Shown: positions 53,734 to 63,501, counted from the first letter of the stretch. The stretch: DNA of 64,000 bases from Dictyobacter arantiisoli (GCF_008326305.1 NZ_BIXY01000014.1:1-64000), one strand, 5' to 3'. A program made the numbers and translations. Notes: a model not told the origin generated them from the letters alone.

Positions 53734-54663
53734 TTATTTGATCCCAATTTCAGGCTGCGCATCGGTCCATAAGCCCCAACGATTGTAGATGTCTTTCAGA
53801 GTACCGTTCCCTTTAAGTATGGTTAACGCCTGATCAATCTCTTTCTGCAATGTAACTGCATTAGGACTGTTTTTATCGAAGGCAATCACATAATCGCTAT
53901 TATCAAATGGCTTCCCAATCAGTTTCAAAGCAGCATTCTTTGAACCGCCAGAACCATAGCCCAGGGCATAATAAGTAACGGTCGAATAATCAATCAGGAC
54001 AGCATCGATACGGCCCAGAGCCAGATCGTTAAATGGTAAATCGGGATCATAGGATTTCAGGGTAATCTTCTTGTCAGAAGCCAGAAGAACTTCAGCTCCA
54101 AAACCAGCCCCCGTGCCCACGGTATAGCCCTCAAGATCCTTCAAAGAGAGGTTATCATTGGCTGTTTTACTGGCAAAACGGGGATCATTGGCACGCACGA
54201 CGATTTGCTGACCATTGCGATAATAGGACTGTGAGAAAAGCTCGGTCTTCTTGCGATCCTCTGTAATTTCCCAGCCATTGAGAATAACATCAAATGCGCC
54301 GGTCTGTAAGGATTGATCTAACTGGGCATAGTCAATCTCAATTTGCTTTTGCGTCACCCCCATCAAAGACGCGATGGCAGCCGCAATTTCCATCTCAAAG
54401 CCAACCAGTTTACCAGTTTTCGGATCGCGATAGACATATGGCGCACCATTATTTGAAGTGGCCCCCCACTGCAAGACACCAGAGAGCTTTAATCCCTGAT
54501 TGCCCACCTTCGTAGTCTTTGTAGCACCATTACTATTCCCACTGGTTGGAACATTGCCCCCACAAGCCGCGAGGAGAGATTCTGCCACGCCACCCGCCAG
54601 AACCAGGCCGCCTACCTGGCTTGCACGCTGCAAAAATACACGGCGCTTTACATTATGAGTCAT
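53734..54663 (-). CDS. Amino acid ABC substrate-binding protein (family 3), Tat-type signal
   Basis: 309 residues from the ATG at 54663 (AGAAAGG upstream). The N-terminus KRRVFLQRAS carries the twin-arginine signal, followed by a hydrophobic stretch and the lipobox LLAACGG, so it is a Tat-exported lipoprotein. The body has the family 3 pattern (GVLQWGATSNNGAPYVYRD, KLVGFEMEIAAAIASLMGV, and the closing LTILKGNGTLKDIYNRWG). It should bind a polar amino acid for the two permeases and GlnQ-like ATPase. Which amino acid is not clear. Confidence 0.88.
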   Translation of the reverse strand: MTHNVKRRVFLQRASQVGGLVLAGGVAESLLAACGGNVPTSGNSNGATKTTKVGNQGLKLSGVLQWGATSNNGAPYVYRDPKTGKLVGFEMEIAAAIASLMGVTQKQIEIDYAQLDQSLQTGAFDVILNGWEITEDRKKTELFSQSYYRNGQQIVVRANDPRFASKTANDNLSLKDLEGYTVGTGAGFGAEVLLASDKKITLKSYDPDLPFNDLALGRIDAVLIDYSTVTYYALGYGSGGSKNAALKLIGKPFDNSDYVIAFDKNSPNAVTLQKEIDQALTILKGNGTLKDIYNRWGLWTDAQPEIGIK

Positions 54664-54726
54664 GATAATACCTTTCTCAGGACACGGAAAAAGAGACATA
54701 TAAGAAACAAGGAAATATCTGTTTAT

Positions 54727-55545
54727 TTATGGCAAAACCGAGAGGACACGTTCCAAAAATAGCTGGGTACGCTTCTCTTTAGGATGGCGAAAAAGATCAT
54801 CGGGATCACCTTCCTCGACAATCATTCCATCTGACATAAAGACAACACGATCAGAGACATCACGGGCAAACTGCATTTCGTGGGTAACGACGACCATGGT
54901 GCTACCTTCGTAGGCGAGATCTTTCATCACTTTCAGCACTTCACCCACCAGTTCGGGATCTAAAGCGGAGGTTGGCTCATCGAAGAGTAAGGCTCGTGGC
55001 TGCATCGCCAGGGCTCGTGCGATTGCTACACGTTGCTTCTGACCACCAGAAAGGCGGCCAGGATAGATATCGCGTTTCTCTAACAGTCCTACTTTCGCCA
55101 GTAAACTTTCGCCCAGAGCATGCGCCTGCTCTTTGGGCATTTTACGCACCAGCAAAGGGGCTTCGATCACATTTTGTAAGACCGTCATATGCGGAAAAAG
55201 ATTGAAGTTTTGGAAAACCATCCCCAATTCACGTCGAATCGGGCTTAGCTGTTTTACCGAAAGATTGGGGTCCAGGTGCTCGCCGTTGATATAAATATCG
55301 CCACTGCTCGCCTTCTCCAAAGCATTCAAGCAACGAATCAAGGTACTTTTACCAGAGCCGCTGGGACCAATCAAGGCGACAACTTCTCGCCTTTTCACTT
55401 CAAAATTAATATCTTTGAGTACATGCTTGTCACTGAAATATTTGTTGAGCTTCTCAGTACGAATGATAAGATCTCCTTCAATGGGGGTGAGATCTTGTAA
55501 GGACGCATTTTCAACAGTGCGATTGTGGTTCTGTTCGGGATTCAT
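54727..55545 (-). CDS. Polar amino acid ABC transporter ATPase (GlnQ type)
   Basis: 272 residues with Walker [13 protein letters not shown] near residue 55, the [16 protein letters not shown] signature, and Walker [35 protein letters not shown] is the typical H-loop region of the polar amino acid class. It heads the four-gene operon (ATPase, binding protein, two permeases). A short N-terminal tail of about 25 residues precedes the domain. Confidence 0.94.
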   Translation of the reverse strand: MNPEQNHNRTVENASLQDLTPIEGDLIIRTEKLNKYFSDKHVLKDINFEVKRREVVALIGPSGSGKSTLIRCLNALEKASSGDIYINGEHLDPNLSVKQLSPIRRELGMVFQNFNLFPHMTVLQNVIEAPLLVRKMPKEQAHALGESLLAKVGLLEKRDIYPGRLSGGQKQRVAIARALAMQPRALLFDEPTSALDPELVGEVLKVMKDLAYEGSTMVVVTHEMQFARDVSDRVVFMSDGMIVEEGDPDDLFRHPKEKRTQLFLERVLSVLP

Positions 55546-55710
55546 GCGTCACCCCTTTTTAGACGTTCGTTCATGTACAATTCAGCGCATAACCTCACTT
55601 ATTAAAAACTACGATGAGCGACCTTTCTTACGAAAATACTGCATCGTATAACCCCGGCAAATATTCTGATGAACACGATAGCCCACATATTGGCTCTGTA
55701 TGATACGAAC

Positions 55711-55970
55711 ATGAGTCATCCCGAAATCTTGAAACAAAAATTCGATAACATGGGAGTGCAGAGGGCGAAGCCTTCTGCCGGGGTGTGGGATGTCCCCACT
55801 CCTTCTTTTCCCCTCTTTGCATGCCGCCTGCGGCGGCGCGAGGAAAAAGAAAAAAGGGCAGGGAACACCCCTGCCACCCCGGCAAGGGGCTCGCCGCCCC
55901 TTGCAACCCCACTTGCGGAGCGGATTGAAGTGGATCGAATGCCTGTTCGAAAAATTCGGGATGATCCATG
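55711..55970. repeat. 260-bp element with imperfect terminal inverted repeats and GC-rich core
   Basis: ATGAGTCATCCCGAAATCTT (from 55711) and its partner ending at 55970 (TGTTCGAAAAATTCGGGATG core) are inverted copies. The core is GC-rich with hairpins (GGGTGTGGGATGTCCCC, GCCGCCTGCGGCGGC, GGCAAGGGGCTCGCCGCC). Open frames within it look non-coding. It is likely a dispersed non-autonomous repeat. The rest of 55546-56150 holds nothing else. Confidence 0.55.
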
Positions 55971-56150
55971 TTTATATCAATCTTCCAACCAGAAGAATTA
56001 TACACGATCTAGACCGGTTATGCATCTGAAACAACCAGGCAAAAATCAATCAGGGAAAAAACAAAAAAAAGCATTCCAACTCTAAGCACGAGATAGAACT
56101 GGAATGCGGACAGAAAACAAAGATGCTGGATATTCTCTCGTATTGATTGG

Positions 56151-56462
56151 TTATGATTCATCCATCACAATGTCAGGATTAAATTTTAGGAGATGATTTG
56201 GAGCGGTGGAGTGCCACAAAGTATGGGCGAGTCTGTAACTATCAATCTGATACTTACCCGCCTCAACCTGCGCTTTGAGTTGTCCCACCCGTTGTCCACG
56301 AAATTCACGCTCAATATATCGCATATTCTGCACTGGCGAAAAAATGGTGTACGCCATCGACGCTGAGGTAGCAATCATTGATGGTGTAGCAGTCGAGCAC
56401 TGATTTTCACTGGTAGCGTTACGCTCTAACAGATTAACATGTTTTTTTTGTACATTCATCAT
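56151..56462 (-). CDS. FlgM-like anti-sigma-type small protein
   Basis: 103 residues. The C-terminal half contains RGQRVGQLKAQVEAGKYQID followed by SYRLAHTLW, which has the pattern of FlgM (R--RV--L---V--G-Y-VD---LA--LL), the anti-sigma-28 domain. The N-terminal half (polar, Ser/Thr rich) has no match. Classical FlgM blocks the flagellar sigma factor; no flagellar or sigma factor gene is in the window, so a different partner is possible. AAGAGG precedes the ATG by 6 bp. The assignment is based on motif similarity only. Confidence 0.55.
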   Translation of the reverse strand: MMNVQKKHVNLLERNATSENQCSTATPSMIATSASMAYTIFSPVQNMRYIEREFRGQRVGQLKAQVEAGKYQIDSYRLAHTLWHSTAPNHLLKFNPDIVMDES

Positions 56463-56824
56463 TGATGGCCTCTTACCCTGCTTACGCTCATGTATACAAA
56501 GTTATTCTATACACACCTGCCATATGATTCTGATGTGGGTGCAAGACGAGAGTAGGACCGAGGTTATCCACCTCCACAACACCATACCTACTATCCAAAC
56601 CATACCATCGCCCATCTCCCAACCCTCCCCCGTCCTCTCTCGACTTACATAGAAAGCATAACTGAGGTGCGACACGATCAGTAGAGATATTTGTCACTGA
56701 ATTACAGGACAAAAGGTCCCAAGACGAAAAACATGCATGGTATTTGAAGGAAAAAAATAGCCAAAAAGCAGGAAAGAAAAGGCTGTCTGCCAGACAACCT
56801 CTTCTTTCCTGACTTTTGACTTGT
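56463..56824. terminator. Intergenic region with terminator for the KGG gene
   Basis: At 56769-56811 CAGGAAAGAAAAGG pairs with CCTCTTCTTTCCTG and a CTGTCTG/AGACA inner stem; on the minus strand it runs into CTTTTTGGC and then T-rich sequence. The rest of the gap has no gene. Confidence 0.65.
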
Positions 56825-57022
56825 CTATGCCTGAATATTGTATTTTGAACGACGGCGGCTAATTGACCCGCCTTTCCTTCCGGCTGCCTGTGCTTCCTCA
56901 CTCGTCCACTTATGTGCAGTGCCTAAGGCATGGGCTGCTTTGCCGCCCTTGCTGGCAATCTCACGTTTTTTCTCAGGACTCATTGAAGCAAATCCGCGGC
57001 CACGCCCTTTTTGTGTCTGCAT
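56825..57022 (-). CDS. KGG-repeat stress protein (con-10 family)
   Basis: 65 residues, start ATG at 57022 with AGGAGGAG 7 bp upstream. Two KGG-type repeats are plain: FASMSPEKKREIASKGGKAA and, near the end, TSEEAQAAGRKGGSISRRR. This is the stress-induced bacterial acidophilic repeat/Con-10 family, small hydrophilic proteins linked to stress and dormancy. No neighbour suggests an operon. It is basic and probably soluble and disordered. Confidence 0.9.
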   Translation of the reverse strand: MQTQKGRGRGFASMSPEKKREIASKGGKAAHALGTAHKWTSEEAQAAGRKGGSISRRRSKYNIQA

Positions 57023-57656
57023 ATCTTTCTCCTCCTAAGAGTGTTTGACTCGACACCCTTAACTCATTCAGGACGTAAGAGTACAGGTCAGCTACCCAGA
57101 CTCTCCTCCTTAGCACATGCATTCTCCCTGGTACTCATGAGAGGTTTTGTAGGATCTTGGCGACCTACTATTAACAACACGACTCATCTAGTAGTTTAGA
57201 TACACATGAGACGACCAATTTTCCCAGTATCTTTTTTTGATGTCTCCTGGGTCCCGCCATCTGATTACTACTACCATTTCAATCGGAAAAAAGATGTTTC
57301 TCTCATTGTGTCGCGGATTCGCAAGCAAAGAGGGCCATACGTTTTGAATATTTTAAGGATGCTGAACAATCCATTTCTTATGCCATCATCATTTACACGT
57401 TGCAATAGATTTGGCACTCAATGTCTATAGAATAACAGGTGAGCTTATCGCAGAACAAGACAGTGCAAAAAGTATCAGCATTCTCTAATGTTTACTCATC
57501 TATTTCTAAGGAAAAGACGTGAAGCGCAGGTTACTTTCAACTCAACAGCGACAATCACATGCGAATAAGCACAACCGTTTCTAAGGAAAAAGTACCCATA
57601 TGGCACTGCCATATTTCCTATCATGGCAGACCATCTTCATAAAAGAGAACGCTCTA
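57023..57656. other. Intergenic, no gene recognised
   Basis: About 630 bp with several short open frames, none with a plausible ribosome site and protein-like composition. No strong hairpin was seen before the MITE copy that starts at 57657. Confidence 0.4.
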
Positions 57657-57863
57657 TTACAAAGTGTTTGATTCCCATGGTCTTCGCCATCCTGGCGCAT
57701 GAGTTTTCGCACCTGCGGTGCTCAAAACTGTCTTTATTGTGTGGTGCTGTAAATGTGCATAGCACCTTTTCTGCACCACACAATAAAAAGGGCGCAGGCG
57801 CGCACGCGCCTGCCAGCAGGTGAGCCACACAATCCCGATGGTGATGGGAATCAAACACTATCT
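57657..57863 (+). mobile_element. MITE-like repeat, copy A
   Basis: About 207 bp. It begins ACAAAGTGTTTGATTCCCAT and ends GGGAATCAAACACTATC, inverted ends like copy B but with mismatches at the right. Inside it carries CTTCGCCATCCTGG, GCATGAGTTTT, GCACCTGCGGTGCTCAAAAC, the palindromic GTGGTGCTGTAAATGTGC region and GGGCGCAGGCGCGCACGCGC. No coding capacity. It shares this order with copy B (57962-58170) and, in part, with 665-790. Confidence 0.8.
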
Positions 57864-57981
57864 AACCTCGACTTTGTACAATTTGAAAATGTGAGCTCAA
57901 AAATGCGTCGCACTCGCCCTTTTTCTCAGGCTCAAAAGCCTAAAAATGTACAAAGTCGAGCTAACAAAGTGTTTGATTCCC
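57846..57981. repeat. Large inverted repeat at the junction of MITE copies
   Basis: GGGAATCAAACACT, then TAAC and CTCGACTTTGTAC (57846-57879), is mirrored by GTACAAAGTCGAG, GCTAAC and AGTGTTTGATTCCC (57948-57981). Thus the two copies are separated by a roughly 70-bp spacer inside a longer palindrome, which includes an extra 13-bp inverted pair (CTCGACTTTGTAC) outside the MITE ends. Confidence 0.7.
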
Positions 57982-58170
57982 ATGATCTTCGCCATCCTGG
58001 TGCATGAGTTTTTGCACCTGCGGTGCTCAAAACTGTCTATATTGTATGTTGCTGTAAATGTGCTATGCACATTTACAGCAACATACAATATAAAGGGCGC
58101 AGGCGCGCACGCGCCTGCCAGCAGGTGAGCAGCAAGATCCCGCTAGGAGGGGGAATCAAACACTTTGTTA
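57962..58170 (+). mobile_element. MITE-like repeat, copy B, perfect 20-bp TIRs
   Basis: TAACAAAGTGTTTGATTCCC (57962-57981) and GGGAATCAAACACTTTGTTA (58151-58170) are perfect inverted repeats. The inside is nearly identical in layout to copy A, including the palindrome GTTGCTGTAAATGTGC with GCACATTTACAGCAAC, and the GGGCGCAGGCGCG run. It has no coding capacity, so it depends on a transposase in trans. It ends 27 bp from the histidine kinase stop. Confidence 0.85.
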
Positions 58171-58196
58171 CAAAAGTTAAAAAACTAGGATTGCTA

Positions 58197-59531
58197 TCAA
58201 TAGGTTGAGACAATATTGCTCAGGGGAGTTGCAGCCTGTTGCGGAACAGGTATGGCGATAGGTAAAGTAAAGGTGACGCTGGTACCTTGTCCTTCCCCAC
58301 TCTGCACAACAATTGATCCATGCATAGCTTCAACGAGAACGTGGGAAATATATAAGCCCAGACCCGTGCCTGCCACATCGCGTACCGCTGGCTGTTGCAG
58401 ACGTACAAAGGGCTGAAAAACGGCATATTGTTGCTGGGAAGCAATGCCAACACCATGATCGCGAATGGTGATGCTGATATATCCTGGCTGCTCATGTTCC
58501 GCTGGTGGTAACCAGGATGGCGAGGATACGGGTAGAGTAGAGGCCAGGATCTCTATCGGGCCTCCGTCGGGAGAGTATTTGATGGCGTTCTCAATCAGAT
58601 TAAAGAGGATTTGCCGCACACGATCCTCATCAGCCCAGGCTGGCGGCAAGGGACTATCCAGAAGATAGTGCAGGCTGCAATGACCTCTCTGAAGCTGAAT
58701 CATATTGCTCTGCATATATTGCGAGACCCCCTGGCAGAGGGAGGCGATATCGATGGGTGCGGGATGCAGCAGCAATTGCCCAACCTGCGCCCGGGAAATG
58801 TCCAACACATCGCGAATTAAAATTTCCAGGTGTTCAACTTGTTCCATGATGGCGGTCAGATACGTTTGTTGGCATTGCGCGCTCATCATTTCCGTGGGAG
58901 CAATATCAATAGCAGCCAAACCGTAGGACTGCAACAGTCCTACATACCCTTTCATGACACTCAATGGCAAGCGTAAATCATGACTGACCATAGAGAGGAG
59001 CGTATCCTGTCCCGCTAATGTCAGTGGACTCTCGACGGAGGCGACGGGAGGAGTACAGGGATTGGCGGTGGTAGAAGTTAATCTTCGTGCTATACGAAGA
59101 TTATAGAGGATGTGCTCGATACGCTCAGCCAGCCAGGCGCGTTGTTGATCCAACAGACAATATTCGCTTACACCAAAGGATCGCTGTGAATGAATAATAC
59201 AGAGCATCACACCGAGCGTACCGGCCGGGCGTATCAGGGGAGCGAGGATTAATACGACATCTTTTGGTGTGCTATCTTCCGCGCCGATGCGTATGCGCTG
59301 CCACCAGATCCGTCCCGTTTGTATCACGATATCGCAGGTCGCTCGAACACATTCTATGGCGAGCCAACTTTCGGCATTATAGCCCATACCAGACGATGCG
59401 CTCTCCAGAAGAGGGTGACATAAGGCTGGATCGTTACAGGATAAAATAATCGAGATGCTATCACAACACAGAAGATCACGAATATAGACAACCGATTCAG
59501 TAAACGATGGCGACTGCATTTCTTCTATCAC
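58197..59531 (-). CDS. Sensor histidine kinase with N-terminal GAF-like domain
   Basis: 444 residues from a GTG at 59531 with a GGAGG site 9 bp upstream; an ATG four codons in has only AGAAGAA. Residues 1 to about 150 look like a GAF-type input domain. The phosphoacceptor is His in SMVSHDLRLPLSVMKGYVG (near residue 190). The catalytic domain has FNLIENAIKYSPDGG, ITIRDHGVGIASQQ and GTGLGLYISHVLVEAMHG. It has no membrane segment, so it senses a cytoplasmic signal. No response regulator gene is adjacent. A MITE lies directly at its 3' end. Confidence 0.9.
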   Translation of the reverse strand: MIEEMQSPSFTESVVYIRDLLCCDSISIILSCNDPALCHPLLESASSGMGYNAESWLAIECVRATCDIVIQTGRIWWQRIRIGAEDSTPKDVVLILAPLIRPAGTLGVMLCIIHSQRSFGVSEYCLLDQQRAWLAERIEHILYNLRIARRLTSTTANPCTPPVASVESPLTLAGQDTLLSMVSHDLRLPLSVMKGYVGLLQSYGLAAIDIAPTEMMSAQCQQTYLTAIMEQVEHLEILIRDVLDISRAQVGQLLLHPAPIDIASLCQGVSQYMQSNMIQLQRGHCSLHYLLDSPLPPAWADEDRVRQILFNLIENAIKYSPDGGPIEILASTLPVSSPSWLPPAEHEQPGYISITIRDHGVGIASQQQYAVFQPFVRLQQPAVRDVAGTGLGLYISHVLVEAMHGSIVVQSGEGQGTSVTFTLPIAIPVPQQAATPLSNIVSTY

Positions 59532-59651
59532 TCTTTTCCACCTCCTCTCTCCAACTTCCCCGTGCCGAATTCCCTTTTAGTATAGCGAAACAGCCAAGAA
59601 GCAACCGGCATTCATAGAGGAGTAATCAGACAGCAAACACGCTCTATTCCC

Positions 59652-59680
59652 TTGACCAGCCGACGAATGAACGGTACAAT
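59652..59680 (+). promoter_or_regulatory. Sigma70-type promoter
   Basis: TTGACC (59652-59657), 17-bp spacer, TACAAT (59675-59680). It faces the HEAT-repeat gene at 59932, which would then have a leader of about 245 nt. It is the only clear signal in the gap 59532-59931. Confidence 0.55.
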
Positions 59681-59931
59681 TAGAGCACGAGCACCAATAA
59701 AATGTAGGAACTTTCCAGCCAATTTCAGCCATGTTGAGGTACTATCTTTTTTATCGATGCATTCGGGCTTACAACTGGCAGTATGACATACTTCTTCAGT
59801 AAGATACAAGCAAACAAGTAAGTAGGTTGGACAAGGCCAGACCTGTCTGCACATCAGATAATGCTAGGTTCCCGTGCTATCATACTAATGTATGAGTATG
59901 CCATACCAGGGTAAGAGAGGGCCATACGTCT

Positions 59932-61848
59932 ATGTCTGAGAATGATAATGAGAATGAACAGGCACAACCTATGCTTCCCGCCGGAAATGATGCCGACCCA
60001 GAAGGCTTTCTGCATCTCGAACAAGAGGCTGATGCTCCTCAACACAAGGAGGATGATCCTGGCACGGCCAGAAATATAACGCCAATCGCCCCGCCAGTGC
60101 GAGCCCGGGACCGTGTGGGTACGATGGAGCATCTTGCAGCCCGTAAACCCGCCACGCCATTAGATCCGAATACCCCGGTGATAAAACAACGCCTGAATGC
60201 GTTGCGCACTGAGGTCACCCGTATCCTTACCAGCCTGCGCTGGGAAAACCAGTCAGTTGTGGAGACCGCGCAACGCCTGCAGCCATTACTCAATGTTGGC
60301 CCAATCAGACAATGGCAACCTCTGCTTATCCCTTATCTGTATGAGATTGATCGCGGCGGTATCCTGATCCCAACCTGGACCTATCTTATTGCACAGGGAG
60401 ATCCTGAGGCACCAACTATTTCTAATCCCGCTGAGACAGAACAGGGAAGAGCCAGACGGTATGCAATCCTGATGCTGGGCAATTATCGCACGACTGGTAT
60501 CGCAGGGCAGGGCTCACAATCTCGCTTCGCCAGTCGTGGGGATGAGGATGCTACATATGCGACAGATCTGACAGAGTATCTGGGACAACTGGCACGCGAT
60601 CCAGAAGTTTCACTTTATGCGACCCAGGCCCTGGTCAAACAGGCAACCATGTCTTCTTTGCAAGCCCTATTGGAGGCATTCAAAGACGCACAGGGTTGGG
60701 CTAAAGTGGATACCATCTCCAGTATTTTAGAGTTTAAGCAGGAACGTTTCTACGATCTCATCCTGGCCTCTGCCTTTGACAATGTGACTGGCCTGGAAAG
60801 TTATGTTTCAGTTCCTATATATCGTGCCATGCCACTCGCCAACTATCTAAGCAACAAAAACGTCGCGACCCGACTAAAAAGCAACACGGCGCAGATCTTC
60901 CAGTATATCTTACAAGAAAGCGCCACCCCACCACTTACAACCAATACTGAGGATGAAACTGCGCTCCCACCGCTTTTTGCGCGCCACTTTCCCTCTATCG
61001 CCACCGCCCTGCTACAGAGCGCCCAGTATGAGCCACACTGGCAATATGCAGTAGCCCTGCACTATCTTGGCATTGTGCTCGGCCGCTACTGGGGGGAGAT
61101 CAACCAGGAAAATATCAAGGATGCCCGCATTATCGAGCCCATCTACCAGGTGTTGCCGCTGATGAATGAGGTAGAACGCTGGATGAATGGACCTGGACGT
61201 GATGTGTTGCTCCAGACGATTGCTGATCCACAAGAAAAAAACATCCTTTCCACCGTCCGCGTACTGGGAGACCTGCGTGATCCCCGCGCCACCAATTTGA
61301 TTATCCAACGCATCGAAACTATCCAGAACATAGAGAACCGTGCGCAGGCACTGACCATTGGTGCGCTCTGCGACACCCTTGGACGTTCTGGCGAACAGCG
61401 CGCCGCCACACCCCTCTATCAACTTTTGATGCGCACAGTAGATGTAGCCCGGCGCAATCAACATCCCAAACGCAAAGATAATTTGCCCGCTGGCGATGCC
61501 AACATTCCCGGCAGTATCGTCTATGCCGCTATCATTCACGCCTGCGGCCTGATCGGTGATCGTACGATTATGCATGGTGTATGGGACGCCACCCAGGATC
61601 TCGATCCCTATGTACGCACCCAGGCACTAGAAGCATTGCGGCAACTCGATCCCGAAGGGAGCCTGCCCCAGAGCAAGCATGCCGCGCGCAATGCCCTGAA
61701 CGACCCACGCGAAACTATCGTGCGTCTGGCACTCCAACTCATCCTGCAATATGCCGATATGGAAGCCATCTCTACCATGGAACAAAGCGCCGAAGAACAT
61801 CCAGAACTCGCCAGCACCATCAATGACACGATCAGACAACTAAGCTAA
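59932..61848 (+). CDS. HEAT-repeat-like hypothetical protein
   Basis: 638 residues. The first about 75 residues are acidic and disordered. The body is all-helical with repeated pairs and Asp/Pro-centred turns: VRVLGDLRDPRATNLIIQRI near residue 445, CGLIGDRTIMHGVWDATQDL and DLDPYVRTQALEALRQLDPE near the end, which match HEAT/PBS-lyase repeats. Such solenoids bind other proteins. No catalytic motif or membrane segment. It lies 250 bp before a Ser/Thr kinase on the same strand, and could be a kinase partner (inference). Confidence 0.7.
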   Translation: MSENDNENEQAQPMLPAGNDADPEGFLHLEQEADAPQHKEDDPGTARNITPIAPPVRARDRVGTMEHLAARKPATPLDPNTPVIKQRLNALRTEVTRILTSLRWENQSVVETAQRLQPLLNVGPIRQWQPLLIPYLYEIDRGGILIPTWTYLIAQGDPEAPTISNPAETEQGRARRYAILMLGNYRTTGIAGQGSQSRFASRGDEDATYATDLTEYLGQLARDPEVSLYATQALVKQATMSSLQALLEAFKDAQGWAKVDTISSILEFKQERFYDLILASAFDNVTGLESYVSVPIYRAMPLANYLSNKNVATRLKSNTAQIFQYILQESATPPLTTNTEDETALPPLFARHFPSIATALLQSAQYEPHWQYAVALHYLGIVLGRYWGEINQENIKDARIIEPIYQVLPLMNEVERWMNGPGRDVLLQTIADPQEKNILSTVRVLGDLRDPRATNLIIQRIETIQNIENRAQALTIGALCDTLGRSGEQRAATPLYQLLMRTVDVARRNQHPKRKDNLPAGDANIPGSIVYAAIIHACGLIGDRTIMHGVWDATQDLDPYVRTQALEALRQLDPEGSLPQSKHAARNALNDPRETIVRLALQLILQYADMEAISTMEQSAEEHPELASTINDTIRQLS

Positions 61849-61989
61849 CCCATACGCATCAACTGAAGGGGTTCGGGCCTTCTTTGATTGGGAGAACTGG
61901 TAGGTCGCCAAAAACCTCTTCATCCATGATACCGGATCACGGACGACAATAGCACTATTGTCTTATACAGTCCTAAAACTTTTACTCTC

Positions 61990-62005
61990 TTTCAGTATAC
62001 TGAAA
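61990..62005. promoter_or_regulatory. 16-bp perfect palindrome upstream of the kinase gene
   Basis: TTTCAGTATACTGAAA is 95 bp before the kinase start. It could be an operator; a CAGTATGCTG relative lies nearer the gene. No regulator is identified. Confidence 0.35.
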
Positions 62006-62099
62006 ATAGGGAAGATGAGTATAATTCATTGGTTGAGAGTATGCCTATAATTCTGCAGTATGCTGCTCTCGCCGTCTTAAACATCACGAGGGATCAAAG

Positions 62100-63497
62100 A
62101 TGAATATGTTGGTGGGGAAACATCTTGGTGGGTACCGCTTACAACGGCTCATTGAGAGTGGTGGTATGGGTGACATCTACCTGGCTCAACACGCACGCAT
62201 CGGGCGTCGGGTGGCAATTAAAGTTGTCTGTGGAGATTTGCGTTCGGTCCCCAATACCCCGGAAGGGAAACAGGCCGCACAGCGTTTCGAACGAGAGGCG
62301 CGGGCCGTAGCCGAATTGGAACATGAACATATTTTGCCGCTCTATCACTTTGGCGAGGAAACGCTCGATGCCGGTACAGGACCCATTACCTATCTGGTGA
62401 TGCCTTATATTTCTGAGGGCTCACTCTGGAACTGGTTACAGCAGCGAACACAACAATTTGGCTTTGGCTGGCCTATTTCAGCCGAAGAAGCAGGCTATTA
62501 TCTCTTACAAGCTGCTTCAGCACTGCAATATGCTCATGATCATGGAATTATTCACCGCGATATTAAACCGACGAATTTTTTGATTCGCGTCGAGCGCGGT
62601 CCGTTAAGAGAAGAACAATATGCCTATCTGGCAAATATTTTTCCACATGGACGACCACATTTATTGCTGGCAGATTTCGGGCTGGCTTCTTTTTATCGCG
62701 CCGGTCGCTCGCTCCATCGCTCGGTAGGTACGCCACTCTATATGGCCCCCGAACAATTTGATGATCCTTCACTCGCCAGTTCCGTCCATGTCGGTCCGTA
62801 CGCTGACCAATACGCGCTGGCCGTGATGATGTATCAATTGATGACCGGACGAGCGGTCTTTGAAGGTACAGCGGCACAGTTACTGCATCATCACCATCAC
62901 ACACCACCGGAGCCACCCAGCAAATTTAATCCGACGATTCCCCGGGAGCTCGATGATGTCTTTCTACGCGCCCTGGCAAAAAAACCGGAACAGCGTTATC
63001 CAAATATCCTGTCATTTGCCCACGCCTACGATGAGGCTCTCCAACCAGCCTTGCTGACGCGTCAAACCCAGCATAGAAGCGCACGACCAGCTACAATTCA
63101 ACGCGAAACCAGCAAGGAGATCAGATCGTTTGCGATCCACAAACCCCGCGAAGTGGTTACCGTAGCAGTGCCAGGGGATAATAAAATGCTGCGTCAGGCC
63201 CCTTTACTGGCAACAGCGGAAAGACGCGCCGTCGCACAGGTAGCGGTTATGGAAGAACCCGAAAAAACGAAACAGCGACTATTAGAGCAACGGCCTGACA
63301 ACAAGGGCAAGATCATTGCCGATCATCCAACCTTGTTTTCAGCGATACCAACGTTAACTGAACTACAGAAAACCATTCCATTGCGTCTGATGCGTCTCTC
63401 GCCCACGCTCTCATTTATTCTGCTGGGCATTGTTATCCTATTACTGATGGCAGTTGGTATCTTAACAACCATGCTTATCGTCTTGCATGGACGATAG
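62100..63497 (+). CDS. Serine/threonine protein kinase with one membrane helix
   Basis: 465 residues. The kinase domain spans about 10-275: glycine loop [12 protein letters not shown] near 20, the catalytic Lys in RRVAIKVV, the [11 protein letters not shown] loop near 150, and DFGLASF with a following [12 protein letters not shown] loop between motifs has an insertion ([15 protein letters not shown]). A polar linker follows, then a membrane helix near the C-terminus (about 438-460, [19 protein letters not shown]), with only a few residues after it and no extracellular PASTA domain. So the kinase faces the cytoplasm. GAGGGATC precedes the ATG. Hanks-type kinases are common in this phylum. Confidence 0.92.
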   Translation: MNMLVGKHLGGYRLQRLIESGGMGDIYLAQHARIGRRVAIKVVCGDLRSVPNTPEGKQAAQRFEREARAVAELEHEHILPLYHFGEETLDAGTGPITYLVMPYISEGSLWNWLQQRTQQFGFGWPISAEEAGYYLLQAASALQYAHDHGIIHRDIKPTNFLIRVERGPLREEQYAYLANIFPHGRPHLLLADFGLASFYRAGRSLHRSVGTPLYMAPEQFDDPSLASSVHVGPYADQYALAVMMYQLMTGRAVFEGTAAQLLHHHHHTPPEPPSKFNPTIPRELDDVFLRALAKKPEQRYPNILSFAHAYDEALQPALLTRQTQHRSARPATIQRETSKEIRSFAIHKPREVVTVAVPGDNKMLRQAPLLATAERRAVAQVAVMEEPEKTKQRLLEQRPDNKGKIIADHPTLFSAIPTLTELQKTIPLRLMRLSPTLSFILLGIVILLLMAVGILTTMLIVLHGR

Positions 63498-63501
63498 AAA
63501 A

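Noticed and set aside
55669-56085. Plus-strand frame of 138 codons between the amino acid transporter and the FlgM-like gene
   Set aside because: Covers the GC-rich inverted-repeat element; low complexity and no ribosome site.
57206-57430. 74-codon frame after the KGG gene
   Set aside because: No ribosome site, aromatic- and Ser-rich composition without family match.
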